From Qipengyuania seohaensis (GTDB lineage Bacteria; Pseudomonadota; Alphaproteobacteria; Sphingomonadales; Sphingomonadaceae): a stretch of 64,000 nt of DNA. Shown one piece after another: positions 36,725 to 45,662 of the stretch. The stretch covers positions 248,001-312,000 of the forward strand of contig NZ_CP024920.1 in the NCBI RefSeq assembly GCF_002795865.1, written 5' to 3'. Numbering within the stretch: position 1 is the first letter of the stretch; each line of letters opens with the position of its first letter. The notes below the pieces were generated by a model. That model did no database searches, was not told where the DNA came from, and saw only the letters and a program-made list of their open reading frames with translations. A program made the position numbers and the translations under genes.

Positions 36725-38764
36725 TCAACCGCCGCTTTCGACATCTCCCAGTCCTTCGACATATTCGGCACCGGCGAGGATTTCCGCCGAACTGCCTTCG
36801 AAGCTGTCGCCGATGGGCTGCGTGCGCCCGCCGAGGCAGGTGCCGAGGAAGCCTTCCATCGCGGCGAAGAAGCTCAGCCGGTTTTCCGGTTTCTGGAAGC
36901 CGTGCCCTTCATCGGGATAGTTAATGTAGGTGACGGGCAGGTTCTTGGCCTGCATGGCCTCTACCAGATTATCGGCTTCCTGCTTGGTCACACGCGGATC
37001 GTTGCCGCCCTGACCCACGAGCAGGGGGACGCGAATGTCGTCGATCCGGCTGATGGCCGAGCGGGCGAGCAAATCCTTGCGCTGTTCGGGATCGGCAGGA
37101 TCGCCGACATAGCGATACCAGGTCCCGGCAAGGAACGGCTTCCAGTATTCTGGGAAGCTTTCGATCAGGGTGACGAGGCTCGACGGGCCGACGATGTCGA
37201 CACCGCAGGCGAAGCGGTCTGGCGTGAAGGCAACGCCGGTCAAGGTGGCATAGCCGCCGTAGCTGCCGCCGCCGATCGCGACCTTGTCTTCCTGCGCAAT
37301 GCCCTCCGCAATCGCCCAGTCGACCGCGTCGATGAGGTCGGTGTGCATCTTGCCGGCAAACTCGCCGACGGCGGCATTGGTGAAGTCCTTACCGAAGCCG
37401 GTCGAGCCGCGGTAATTTACGCTCAGCACCGCATAGCCGCGATTGGCCATCCACTGGTGGACGGTGTTGTAGCCATAGCTGTCGCGCGCCCACGGACCGC
37501 CATGGACCCACAGCAGCATCGGAACCGCTTGGTCCGGACGCCCGTCGCCATCGGGATCGCTGCCCGGGGGCAGGGTGAGGTAGGACACAAGCGTCTTGCC
37601 GTCCGAAGACTTCAGCTCCAGCGGATGCATCGGCTGCAGCGGGGCATCGGCGAGGTCGGGACGCGTCACGAACCACGGCGTCAGCGTTTGCGCAGTCCGG
37701 TCATAAACATGATACTGGCCCGGAGCCTCGGCAGAGCCCGCCCAGACGATCCACTTTCCGTCGTCCTCGGTCCGCGACAGGATCTGGTATTCGCCGTCGA
37801 GGTTCGCGGAGAGGAACTGCAATTCCTTCGCCGCCTCGTCGTTGAGCGCCTTCCATTCTTCCTGCAGGTAATTCGTCGAATAGGCGATCGGCTCGTAAGT
37901 CTCGTTATCGACGAGAACGCCGCTCAGATCGGCCTTGTCCGGTTCGATCAGAAGCGAACGCTCGCCAGTCGTCAGGTCGATGGCGAAGCCTGCCGCGAGG
38001 TTCCGTTCGCGGCTGTCGATCATGTAGACCGTGTTGTTATCGCGCGAGAAGCCGACGATATTGGTGTTGAGCATGTCCTCGCTGGGAATGTCGGCGAAGA
38101 CTTCGCCCGGCGTCATGTCCTCGTTGAGATAGACCGCCTTCATTCCGCCGTCCGGCTGCGGGGCCAGCGCCATCCGCGGCTTGTAGGTGTTGTCGGTGAC
38201 CCATGCCGCATAGCCGGGGTTTTCCGCGACCAGCGTGCGCTTGCCCGTTTCGATATCGTACTCGTAGAGATCGGTGAGCTGCGGGTTACGCTCGTTCGTG
38301 CCGACCAGGATCACGCCGGGCCGGTCGCGGCTGGCGCCCATCAGCTGCGCGCGGATGCCGTCTGGCAGCGGGGTGAGGTCGCGCGTCTCGCCGGTTTCGG
38401 GATCGGCGGCGTAGACGTGGAAGTTCTCGTCGCCGTCATTGTCCTTCACGAACAAGACGTACTGGCTGTCGACGGTCCACTGGTGATTGGAAATGCCGCG
38501 ATGGCGGTCGTCGGTCACCACCTTGCCGTTCGACGGATCGCTGGCAGGTGCGACCCACACGTTCATGACGCCTTCGTCGGGTGCGATCCAGCTGACCCAC
38601 TCGCCGTCCGGACTGATGCGGCCCTGGCTGGCGACCGGGTTGCCGAACAATTCGTCGCGGTCGATCAGCTCGTATTCGGAAAGGGCGTGATGCTCGGCAT
38701 GGCCGACGCCCGTCATCAACGCCGAACCTGCAAGCGCAGCGGCGGCTAGGGAAATCTTCTTCAT
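36725..38764 (-). CDS. S9-family prolyl oligopeptidase-like peptidase, exported
   Basis: A 679-residue serine peptidase with a signal peptide (MKKISLAAAALAGSALMTG, cleavage near GHA). The N-terminal 350 residues are beta-propeller-like with repeated WVSWIAPD/ADPETGETRDL blades. The C-terminal alpha/beta-hydrolase domain has the nucleophile in GGGSYGGYATL, the Asp in GQGGNDPRV and the His in DEGHGFQK. It probably degrades peptides in the periplasm. A terminator separates it from mce. It has a ribosome-binding site GAGGAG before the ATG. Confidence 0.92.
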   Translation of the reverse strand: MKKISLAAAALAGSALMTGVGHAEHHALSEYELIDRDELFGNPVASQGRISPDGEWVSWIAPDEGVMNVWVAPASDPSNGKVVTDDRHRGISNHQWTVDSQYVLFVKDNDGDENFHVYAADPETGETRDLTPLPDGIRAQLMGASRDRPGVILVGTNERNPQLTDLYEYDIETGKRTLVAENPGYAAWVTDNTYKPRMALAPQPDGGMKAVYLNEDMTPGEVFADIPSEDMLNTNIVGFSRDNNTVYMIDSRERNLAAGFAIDLTTGERSLLIEPDKADLSGVLVDNETYEPIAYSTNYLQEEWKALNDEAAKELQFLSANLDGEYQILSRTEDDGKWIVWAGSAEAPGQYHVYDRTAQTLTPWFVTRPDLADAPLQPMHPLELKSSDGKTLVSYLTLPPGSDPDGDGRPDQAVPMLLWVHGGPWARDSYGYNTVHQWMANRGYAVLSVNYRGSTGFGKDFTNAAVGEFAGKMHTDLIDAVDWAIAEGIAQEDKVAIGGGSYGGYATLTGVAFTPDRFACGVDIVGPSSLVTLIESFPEYWKPFLAGTWYRYVGDPADPEQRKDLLARSAISRIDDIRVPLLVGQGGNDPRVTKQEADNLVEAMQAKNLPVTYINYPDEGHGFQKPENRLSFFAAMEGFLGTCLGGRTQPIGDSFEGSSAEILAGAEYVEGLGDVESGG

Positions 38765-38916
38765 GAAGTCAGTCTCCTCTCAATGACAGGGAGATTAACC
38801 GGGCTGAACTGTGTTGTCTAGGTAACACGCCCTGTGGCGGCTCGAGCCTCGATAGACGACAGAGATCAGTCGACTAGGGGCGTGGCGATGCGGATATGGT
38901 GGAGGCGGGCGAGCTT

Positions 38917-39294
38917 CTATTGAAATTTTTCGTAAAAAAGAGTGTTTCGCGACTGCAACTTCTCAATTGGCACTTTGAAACCTTCGCTCACAATTTGCAC
39001 TTCCTGTGGGGCCCAATCGCCTGAAGCCTGAATACAGGCTGCAATATCGGCAATATTTTGCTGGTCATCGCTCGAGAGATCTTCCCACGCATCTCGATTC
39101 ACCGCTGGCTCAGAACCGCCATGAACCCAAACACCCAATTCTCTCCAATCTCCAATCTGTCCCATGCACAACTGCATGCGCTCAGCCTTCTGCGCATCCG
39201 TAAGGTCCGGCAAGTCTATCGGTGTCTCGCTTGCTCCACATGAAATGAGGAGGAGCAGAGATGCCGAAAGGACACTAGAGCGGAATGTTGTCAT
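38917..39294 (-). CDS. Small lipoprotein, 125 aa
   Basis: The N-terminus [20 protein letters not shown] has a lipobox LISC. The mature part is acidic with two cysteines ([14 protein letters not shown]) and the segments [11 protein letters not shown] and [11 protein letters not shown]. No family recognised. It starts inside the 3' end of pccB (20 bases overlapping in another frame) and is more A/T-rich than pccB. The overlap suggests co-transcription with pccB. Function unknown. Confidence 0.6.
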   Translation of the reverse strand: MTTFRSSVLSASLLLLISCGASETPIDLPDLTDAQKAERMQLCMGQIGDWRELGVWVHGGSEPAVNRDAWEDLSSDDQQNIADIAACIQASGDWAPQEVQIVSEGFKVPIEKLQSRNTLFYEKFQ

Positions 39295-40807
39295 GCTTCT
39301 TCCACGGGTTCTCGAGCTGCTTCGTGCGCAGCTTCCTTAGCCCCAGCGCAATCCTCTTCCGTGTCGAGTGGGGGTAGATCACCTCGTCGATATAGCCGCG
39401 CTGGGCTGCTACGAAGGGGTTGGCGAAGCGGTCTTCGTATTCCTTCGTTTTCTCGGCGATCTTGTCCGGATCGTCGCGGTCCTGGCGGAAGATGATCTCC
39501 ACTGCACCCTTCGCGCCCATCACGGCGATTTCGGCGGTCGGCCAAGCGTAGTTGAGGTCGCCGCGCAGGTGCTTGGACGCCATCACGTCATAAGCGCCGC
39601 CATAGGCCTTGCGGGTGATCACGGTGATCTTGGGCACGGTCGCCTCGGCATAGGCGAACAGAAGCTTCGCGCCGTGCTTGATGATGCCATTGTGCTCCTG
39701 CGCCGTGCCGGGGAGGAAGCCGGGCACATCGACGAAGGTCAGGATCGGGATTTCGAAGGCGTCGCAGAACCGCACGAAGCGCGCGGCCTTCTTGGACGAA
39801 TTGATGTCGAGCACGCCGGCAAGCACCATCGGCTGGTTCGCCACCACGCCCACCGTGCGCCCTTCCACCCGGCCGAAGCCGCAGATGATGTTGGCGGCAT
39901 GGTTCGGCTGGACTTCGAAGAAATCGCCCTCGTCCAGCGTCTTCCTGATGACTTCATGCATGTCATAGGGCTGATTGGCGTTGTCGGGGATCAGCGTGTC
40001 GAGGCTCGGCTCTTCGCGGTCCCATGCGTCCGAGGTCGGGCGCTCGGGCACTTCCTCGCGGTTCGACAGCGGGAGGTAATCGAAGAAATCGCGCGTCGCG
40101 AGCAGCGTCTCGATGTCGTTCTCGAAGCTGTTGTCGGCGACGGATGTCTTGGTGGTGTGCGTTTTCGCCCCGCCCAGTTCCTCCTGCGTGACGACCTCGT
40201 TGGTCACCGTCTTCACCACGTCGGGGCCGGTAACGAACATGTAGCTCGAATCCTCGACCATGAAGATGAAGTCGGTCATCGCAGGCGAGTAAACTGCGCC
40301 GCCCGCACACGGACCCATGATGAGGCTGATCTGCGGCACGACGCCCGATGCAAGCACGTTGCGCTGGAACACCTCGGCATAACCGCCGAGTGAGGCCACG
40401 CCTTCCTGGATGCGCGCGCCGCCGGAATCGTTGAGGCCGATCACCGGCGCGCCGACCTTCATGGCGGTGTCCATCACCTTGCAGATCTTCTCTGCATGCC
40501 GCTTGGAAAGAGAGCCCCCGAAGACGGTGAAATCCTGGGAAAATACATAGACGAGGCGGCCGTTGATCGTGCCGCTACCGGTGACCACGCCGTCACCAGG
40601 GATGCGTTGCTGGTCCATCCCGAAATCGACGCAGTCGTGTTCGACGTAGCGGTCGAGCTCCTCGAAACTGCCCTCGTCCAGCAGCACGTCGAGCCGCTCG
40701 CGCGCGGTCAGCTTGCCCTTGGCGTGCTGCGCGTCGATCCGCTTCTGCCCGCCACCCATGCGGGCGGCTTCGCGGCGGCGTTCCATTTCGGCGATATTGG
40801 CGGACAT
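39275..40807 (-). CDS. pccB: Propionyl-CoA carboxylase carboxyltransferase subunit beta
   Basis: The 510-residue beta subunit transfers carboxyl from biotin on PccA to propionyl-CoA. It has the N-terminal carboxyltransferase segment [20 protein letters not shown], the oxyanion glycines in [14 protein letters not shown] and [16 protein letters not shown], and the C-terminal pair [14 protein letters not shown] and [13 protein letters not shown]. Length and motifs match PccB rather than AccD. ATG 40807 is the start ([13 protein letters not shown]). Together with pccA, mce and the mutase it completes propionate-to-succinate. Confidence 0.94.
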   Translation of the reverse strand: MSANIAEMERRREAARMGGGQKRIDAQHAKGKLTARERLDVLLDEGSFEELDRYVEHDCVDFGMDQQRIPGDGVVTGSGTINGRLVYVFSQDFTVFGGSLSKRHAEKICKVMDTAMKVGAPVIGLNDSGGARIQEGVASLGGYAEVFQRNVLASGVVPQISLIMGPCAGGAVYSPAMTDFIFMVEDSSYMFVTGPDVVKTVTNEVVTQEELGGAKTHTTKTSVADNSFENDIETLLATRDFFDYLPLSNREEVPERPTSDAWDREEPSLDTLIPDNANQPYDMHEVIRKTLDEGDFFEVQPNHAANIICGFGRVEGRTVGVVANQPMVLAGVLDINSSKKAARFVRFCDAFEIPILTFVDVPGFLPGTAQEHNGIIKHGAKLLFAYAEATVPKITVITRKAYGGAYDVMASKHLRGDLNYAWPTAEIAVMGAKGAVEIIFRQDRDDPDKIAEKTKEYEDRFANPFVAAQRGYIDEVIYPHSTRKRIALGLRKLRTKQLENPWKKHDNIPL

Positions 40808-40868
40808 GCTCTCTCCGTGAAAATCTCTCGGCGAAGCGCCTAGAGCGCGCAGTGGCGAAGCGTCAATG

Positions 40869-41609
40869 TCAGGCTTGGGTCCTGTGGGCGCTTATCAGGA
40901 ATTCGACATTGCCTTCCGGCCCCGTGATCGGGCTTTCCACAATGCCCTGCACCTCGAAACCCAGTCCTTCGACCCAGTCGCGCACCTCGTCGCAAACGCG
41001 GGCATGAAGCGCCGGATCGCTGACCACGCCTTTCTTGCCGACCTCCTCGCGCCCGACCTCGAATTGCGGTTTGATCAAGGCGACAAGGCGGCAATCGCGC
41101 TCGGCGAGTTCGAGCGGGCGTTCGAGTACCTTGGCGAGCCCGATGAAGCTCGCATCGCAAACGACCCAGGTGACGGGCCGGTCGATCACTTCGGGCGTCA
41201 GTATGCGGGCGCTGGTCTGTTCCAGCACAGTCACCCGCTCGTCCTGCCGCAGTTTCCACGCAAGCTGGTTGGTGCCGCTATCGACAGCGAACACGTGCTG
41301 CGCCCCGCCCTGAAGCAGCACGTCGGTGAAGCCGCCGGTGGAACTGCCGATATCCATTGCGGTCACGCCGGCAGGATCGAGACCGAAATGTTCGATCGCA
41401 TGCGCCAGCTTGATTCCGCCCCTGCTCACCCAGGGGTGGTCGCGCCCTCTGACCTCGAGCGGGACGTCTTCGCGTAATTGCTGACCCGGCTTGGCAAGCT
41501 TCTGCTCGCCCGAGAACACCAGCCCCGCCATGACCAGCGCCTGCGCGCGCGTCCGGCTTTCCACCAGACCGCGATCCACAAGCATTTGGTCGAGACGTTT
41601 CTTCGCCAC
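40869..41609 (-). CDS. tlyA: TlyA-family rRNA 2'-O-methyltransferase
   Basis: A 246-residue protein with an N-terminal S4 RNA-binding domain ([20 protein letters not shown]) and an FtsJ-like SAM-dependent methyltransferase domain with the SAM loop [17 protein letters not shown] and catalytic K-D-K-type residues including [11 protein letters not shown] and LIKPQFE. TlyA enzymes methylate 16S and/or 23S rRNA cytidines. The start is GTG at 41609. Which rRNA is modified here cannot be told from sequence. Confidence 0.93.
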   Translation of the reverse strand: MAKKRLDQMLVDRGLVESRTRAQALVMAGLVFSGEQKLAKPGQQLREDVPLEVRGRDHPWVSRGGIKLAHAIEHFGLDPAGVTAMDIGSSTGGFTDVLLQGGAQHVFAVDSGTNQLAWKLRQDERVTVLEQTSARILTPEVIDRPVTWVVCDASFIGLAKVLERPLELAERDCRLVALIKPQFEVGREEVGKKGVVSDPALHARVCDEVRDWVEGLGFEVQGIVESPITGPEGNVEFLISAHRTQA

Positions 41610-41656
41610 AGCAAACTCCGTTTGAAACCAAGGCCGTTAGCGCGCATTGGAGCGGT

Positions 41657-42214
41657 ATGAAACCGATCTACGGACAATTTGCCGCCGCCTGTGCGCTGAC
41701 CATCGGCCTTGCCGCCTGCATCCCGCCCGCGCCGGAACCTACTCCCGCTCCGAGCCCAGCCCCCGTCAGCACTCCGTCGCCAACGCCGACACCCACGCCG
41801 GTGGCACAGGCTCCTATCACTGAAAACTGGATCGATGCCCCGCAAACCGCAGGCGATTGGTCATACGGAACGGTCAGTGGCGGAACGATCGCGCGCTTTT
41901 CCGGCCGCAGCGGAGGCCCGCTCTTCGCCCTCAGCTGCATGCGTGGCAGCGCCGGCGTCGCGTTGATCCGCTTCCAGGCAGGCAGCAGCACCAATCCGGC
42001 CATGACCATTCGCACGGAGACGACCACGCGCACGCTTTCGACACGGCAAGGCGACAGCACCTCCTCGCTCGCAGCCGACGTGCAAGCAAGCGACCCGCTG
42101 CTCGATGCCATGGCCCTCACACGCGGACGATTCGCTGTGGAAACAAGTAATTCGCAACCGCTATACCTTCCGGCATGGTCGGAAGTGACGCGCGTTATCG
42201 AGGATTGCCGTTAG
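41657..42214 (+). CDS. Lipoprotein with Pro-rich linker, 185 aa
   Basis: The N-terminus MKPIYGQFAAACALTIGLAA leads to a lipobox LAAC. A low-complexity Pro/Thr/Ser/Ala linker follows (about residues 22-50), then a compact domain of about 130 residues with GDWSYGTVSGGTIARFSG and ALSCMRGSAGVALIRF. The two late cysteines could be paired. No family recognised; a cell-envelope anchor is the best guess. It is divergent from tlyA with 47 bases between. Confidence 0.68.
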   Translation: MKPIYGQFAAACALTIGLAACIPPAPEPTPAPSPAPVSTPSPTPTPTPVAQAPITENWIDAPQTAGDWSYGTVSGGTIARFSGRSGGPLFALSCMRGSAGVALIRFQAGSSTNPAMTIRTETTTRTLSTRQGDSTSSLAADVQASDPLLDAMALTRGRFAVETSNSQPLYLPAWSEVTRVIEDCR

Positions 42215-42271
42215 GCTGATTCGGACCTCGGTCTGTCTCCGTAGGAACAGCCTGCCCGAGAGAACGAAAAT

Positions 42272-42293
42272 GGCCCGGGATTCGTCCCGAGCC
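42272..42293 (-). terminator. Hairpin, possible leftward terminator
   Basis: GGCCCGGGA and TCCCGAGCC pair around a TTCG tetraloop with one mismatch. T-rich bases (ATTTTCGTT) follow only on the minus strand, so it would stop a leftward transcript, yet no leftward gene is recognised in 42294-42640. It could also protect the 3' end of the lipoprotein mRNA. Confidence 0.35.
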
Positions 42294-42445
42294 ACAAACG
42301 CCAATTCTGACGTGGGATAACTTTTTTACAAGCCTTGTTTTCACCTCTTATCCGCAACAAATTGTAAGCAAGATCAGCGGCGCACGCGGTCTTGGCCACC
42401 GGTGAAACGGCGGTCTAGCTCACAAGCTTGAAAGGAGGTGATCCG

Positions 42446-42502
42446 ATGTCTCATGGTTCAGTAGCGAGGTCGGTGAAGATCCCTACGGAGCATATTCGGT
42501 AA
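42446..42502 (+). CDS. Putative 18-residue leader peptide
   Basis: ATG at 42446 opens an 18-codon frame reading MSHGSVARSVKIPTEHIR and ending TAA. It is preceded by GAAAGGAGGTGATCC, a 15-base match to the reverse complement of the usual alphaproteobacterial 16S rRNA 3' end, with GGAGG seven bases from the ATG. Such an ideal site on so short a frame suggests the peptide is really translated, or that ribosome binding itself matters. It has four branched-chain residues (two Val, two Ile), which is too few for a classical ilv leader. Alternatively the whole is an untranslated small RNA. Confidence 0.4.
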   Translation: MSHGSVARSVKIPTEHIR

Positions 42503-42554
42503 CATTCCTGCCGAGTAAGGCTACGTGAGCGGCGCTTCCGACCGCTGACCATGC

Positions 42555-42590
42555 GAAGGGCGATCCTCCAACGGGCGAGGGTCGCCCTTC
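42555..42590 (+). terminator. Long hairpin between leader ORF and ilvE
   Basis: GAAGGGCGA pairs perfectly with TCGCCCTTC, and CCTC/GAGG continues the stem inside. Only TCATTT follows, so it may be an inefficient or conditional terminator. Its right arm can instead pair with GAAGG at 42597-42601. Confidence 0.45.
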
Positions 42591-42645
42591 TCATTTGAAG
42601 GCCTGGATACTTGCGTCCAAGCGCCCTTCACACTAACCGCGCGTC

Positions 42646-43725
42646 ATGGATTTCGCGCACATTCCCCATCCCGCCCCCGTCCCCGGCGAGACCCGCCAGC
42701 AGGCTCTTCTGGACCCCGGTTTCGGCAAGCTGTTTACCGATCACATGGTCGTGATCGACTATGATGCGGACAAGGGTGGATGGCATCAGGCGACGCTCGG
42801 CCCGCGCCAGCCGATCAGCCTCGATCCGGCGGCGGCTGTGCTGCATTACGCGCAGGAAATTTTCGAGGGGATGAAAGCGTACAAGCAGGGCGACGACAGC
42901 CTTGCCCTGTTCCGGCCCGAACAGAACGCACGCCGCTTCAATGCTAGCGCGCGGCGCATGGCGATGCCGGAATTGCCGGTAGAACTGTTCCTGGAATCGA
43001 TCCGCCAGCTCGTGGCCAAGGATCGCGACTGGGTACCCACCATTCCCGACGGTGCGCTGTACTTGCGCCCCTTCATGTTCGCCTCCGAGGCCTTCCTCGG
43101 TGTGCGTCCCGCGCGGCAGTACAAGTACATCCTCATCGCCTCGCCCGTCGGCGGCTACTTCAAGGGCGGTGCGAAGGCCGTGAAAATCTGGGTCAGCCGC
43201 AACTACACGCGCGCGGCCCCTGGCGGTACGGGCGCGGCGAAGACCGGCGGCAATTACGCTTCCAGCCTCGTTCCCCAAGCCGAAGGGATCGAACATGGCT
43301 GCGACCAGGTCGTCTTCCTCGATGCGGTCGAAAAGAAATGGGTCGAAGAACTGGGCGGCATGAACTTGTTCTTCGTGTTCGACGACGGCAGCGTGATCAC
43401 GCCGCCGCTGACCGGCACGATCCTTCCCGGCATCACCCGCGACAGCCTGATTGCGCTCCTGCGCGAAGAGGGCCTCAACGTTCGCGAAGAGCCTTACAGC
43501 ATCGACCAGTGGCGCGCGGACGCGACTACCGGCAGGCTGCTGGAGACGATGGCCTGCGGCACAGCCGCCGTCGTCACCCCGGTCGGCACGGTCCTGGGAC
43601 CCGATGGCGAATTCCAGATCGGCAGCGGCGGAACGGGGCAGATCACGAACAAGATCCGCGAAAAACTGGTGGGCATACAGAAGGGCACGGTCAGCGACAC
43701 ACACGGCTGGACGATGAAGCTCTGA
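42646..43725 (+). CDS. ilvE: Branched-chain amino acid aminotransferase
   Basis: A 359-residue PLP fold-IV aminotransferase that performs the last step of leucine, isoleucine and valine synthesis, or the first of their breakdown. It has HYAQEIFEGMKAY, RPFMFASEAFLGV, the PLP-lysine region GAAKTGGNYASSL and the late segment MACGTAAVVTPVG. This is the long (BCAT group II) form. No good ribosome-binding site precedes ATG 42646, which agrees with control by the upstream leader. Its stop overlaps the possible start of the AraC gene. Confidence 0.94.
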   Translation: MDFAHIPHPAPVPGETRQQALLDPGFGKLFTDHMVVIDYDADKGGWHQATLGPRQPISLDPAAAVLHYAQEIFEGMKAYKQGDDSLALFRPEQNARRFNASARRMAMPELPVELFLESIRQLVAKDRDWVPTIPDGALYLRPFMFASEAFLGVRPARQYKYILIASPVGGYFKGGAKAVKIWVSRNYTRAAPGGTGAAKTGGNYASSLVPQAEGIEHGCDQVVFLDAVEKKWVEELGGMNLFFVFDDGSVITPPLTGTILPGITRDSLIALLREEGLNVREEPYSIDQWRADATTGRLLETMACGTAAVVTPVGTVLGPDGEFQIGSGGTGQITNKIREKLVGIQKGTVSDTHGWTMKL

Positions 43726-44534
43726 ACAACGATCCGTCTCGTCTTCCGCTGAGGAACGAGAAAAGCGGCTATTGGGGACGCCAGCTCCTGAGGCGCGAGA
43801 TCGGTAACGGTCGCGTACAGTTGCACGAGGCTGACGCTCCGCCCGAAGCGGTTGCACCGCATGGACACTCCCATGCACATGTCGTGTTCGTGACCAGGGG
43901 CGCCTACGTCACCAGTGTGACCGGCGAGAATAATTTCATCGCCCGGCCGGTGGCCGTGCTCAATCCTCCTGGCATCTGGCACCGGGACCACTTCGTCGGT
44001 GGCCGCGGGAGCTTCATGACCGTCGACCTGGTGACCGATGATCTGGCTGAAGATAGAGCGCTGCACGCACTGGATCCAAAAATACTCCAGCATTGCACGC
44101 GCCTTGCGGCCTCGCTCGAACATGCCAACTCGCTTGCCGTTGAAGATGCCGTTGACCTTCTGGCACGACTGTTTCGCGAGAAAAAACCGAACGATCTCGC
44201 TGGCGTGCCTGCGTCGATCGAGCGGGCGTACGAGGCAATAATGGATTCGCAGGAACCGTGGTTGCTTACGATGGAGGGACTGGCCCGGATTGCCGGCGTA
44301 CATCCCAATCATTTGCCCCGCGCATTCCGCTCCCGTTTTGGCATCACGGCCTCGATGCTGGCCGCAGCGCGCCAAGTCGAACTATGTGGCCGCGCCCTGT
44401 CACAATCGAGCGAACCATTGGCCGACATCGCTGCGGAATTCGGTTTTTGCGATCAGGCCCACATGAGTGCCCGGTTCCGGCAGCTCGCCAATTCCACACC
44501 TGGCGCCTGGCGTAAAAAATCAATGCCAGGTTAG
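43722..44534 (+). CDS. AraC-family transcriptional regulator
   Basis: A protein of about 270 residues with an N-terminal cupin-like sensor domain (HGHSHAHVVFVTRGAYVT) and a C-terminal AraC HTH with LARIAGVHPNHLPRAFRSRF and IAAEFGFCDQAHMSARFRQ. No ATG, GTG or TTG gives a full-length sensor domain; CTG 43722 overlaps the ilvE stop as CTGA and is my choice. TTG 43821 would cut into the domain. It may control the following serine hydrolase gene. Ligand unknown. Confidence 0.8.
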   Translation: MNNDPSRLPLRNEKSGYWGRQLLRREIGNGRVQLHEADAPPEAVAPHGHSHAHVVFVTRGAYVTSVTGENNFIARPVAVLNPPGIWHRDHFVGGRGSFMTVDLVTDDLAEDRALHALDPKILQHCTRLAASLEHANSLAVEDAVDLLARLFREKKPNDLAGVPASIERAYEAIMDSQEPWLLTMEGLARIAGVHPNHLPRAFRSRFGITASMLAAARQVELCGRALSQSSEPLADIAAEFGFCDQAHMSARFRQLANSTPGAWRKKSMPG

Positions 44535-44577
44535 AATTCCACAAGACCGACGATGCCGGCTCCCGTAAGTGCTCTAT

Positions 44578-45660
44578 ATGAGCAACACACGATGGGCCGC
44601 ATCCCTCACCTGCACCTTGTCGCTAATATTCGCCGCCCCAGCCACTTTTGCAAAGGAGCACAATGGCGTGTCTCAAGAACAGGCCCTGACAGAACGCATC
44701 GAGGCCGGTGAATTCGGCAACCTCACCAGTGTCGTCCTGAGCAAGGACGGCGAGGTTGTTTACGAACATTATTTCGATGGCGAACCCGATGCGCTGCGGA
44801 ACACGCGATCGGTTACCAAGACCGTCACAGGCATGTTGCTTGGAGCAGCAATCGCGGATGGCAAGATATCGTCCGAGAAAGCGCGGGTCGCCGACTACAT
44901 CGCGCACGATTACGACAATCAGGATGTACGAAAATCTGCCATGACTGCAGAGGATCTCGTAACGATGAGCGGCCCACTCGAATGCGACGATTCCATTCCG
45001 TACTCCCGCGGAAACGAGGAGCGAATGTATCTGATCGAGGATTGGGTAGGCTTTTACCTCGATCTGCCGATCCGCGGCTTTCCCGCGTGGACGCCCAAGC
45101 CGGAAGATAGCCCGTATGGTCGGTCATTCGCCTATTGTACGGCAGGCGTGGTGACGCTCGGTCAGATGGTGGAAAATGCCACCGGTCAGCAACTGGAAGA
45201 TTATGCCGCCGAACGCTTGTTCGAGCCGCTCGGAATCGAGCAGGCCGAATGGCAGTTCACGCCGCTCGGCCTCGCGATGGGCGGTGGTGGTCTCGGCCTA
45301 TCGAGCCGCTCACTTGAAAAACTGGGTCGCCTCTACGTTTCGCAGGGAAAATTCGGCGGCAAACAAATCCTTCCTGCCGAGTGGGTTGCACAATCACTCA
45401 GCCCAAAGGCCGATGTCGCCGAACAGGAAGGTTTCGAATACGGTTACCTGTGGTGGCTCCGAGACTACTCGGTCAGTGACTCGAATTACCGTGCAGGCCA
45501 GATGAGCGGTAACGGTGGGAACAAGGTCATTGTCGTTCCCGAAGCCGGCGTGGTCGCCGTTATCACCAAAGTGGATTTCGGACGGCGAGATGCGCATTCG
45601 GAATCCGATCGCCTCTTCGAGGAGCAATTGCTTCCCTTCGCCATGCAGGTGACGCGATAG
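44578..45660 (+). CDS. Exported serine hydrolase, beta-lactamase class C fold
   Basis: A 360-residue penicillin-binding-protein-like hydrolase. The signal peptide is MSNTRWAASLTCTLSLIFAA with cleavage near TFA. The SxxK nucleophile motif is SVTK in NTRSVTKTVTGML. A YxN-like tyrosine occurs in RSFAYCTAG, where the usual asparagine is cysteine. A GxxG-type motif follows late (GNGGNK). Esterase activity is more likely than beta-lactamase. Start ATG 44578 is chosen, with GTG 44569 also in frame. It converges with the LysR gene, only two bases between stops. Confidence 0.85.
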   Translation: MSNTRWAASLTCTLSLIFAAPATFAKEHNGVSQEQALTERIEAGEFGNLTSVVLSKDGEVVYEHYFDGEPDALRNTRSVTKTVTGMLLGAAIADGKISSEKARVADYIAHDYDNQDVRKSAMTAEDLVTMSGPLECDDSIPYSRGNEERMYLIEDWVGFYLDLPIRGFPAWTPKPEDSPYGRSFAYCTAGVVTLGQMVENATGQQLEDYAAERLFEPLGIEQAEWQFTPLGLAMGGGGLGLSSRSLEKLGRLYVSQGKFGGKQILPAEWVAQSLSPKADVAEQEGFEYGYLWWLRDYSVSDSNYRAGQMSGNGGNKVIVVPEAGVVAVITKVDFGRRDAHSESDRLFEEQLLPFAMQVTR

Positions 45661-45662
45661 GC

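Larger units (their letters stand above)
42430..42640 (+). promoter_or_regulatory. Structured leader upstream of ilvE (attenuator-like)
   Basis: The 430 bases without a large gene before ilvE hold an ordered set of elements: a 15-base SD-type sequence (42430-42444), an 18-codon ORF, a hairpin spanning the ORF stop (ATTCGG 42494-42499 with CCGAGT 42511-42516), a second hairpin (AGCGG 42528-42532 with CCGCT 42542-42546), a long stem 42555-42590, and then GAAGGC (42597-42602) and GCGCCCTTC (42621-42629) just before the ilvE start. The last segments can pair in alternative ways, as in attenuators. Function is inferred only. Confidence 0.45.

Noticed and set aside
36626..38749. 707-codon frame antisense to the S9 peptidase gene
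   Set aside because: Typical GC-rich shadow frame; the sense product has all catalytic motifs.
42211..42399. 62-codon minus-strand frame before ilvE
   Set aside because: No ribosome-binding site and no likely domain; it overlaps the structured region and the hairpin.
44578..45660. True class C beta-lactamase
   Set aside because: SxxK is present, but the YxN motif is altered and the late KTG-type motif is not clear; a generic serine hydrolase is safer.
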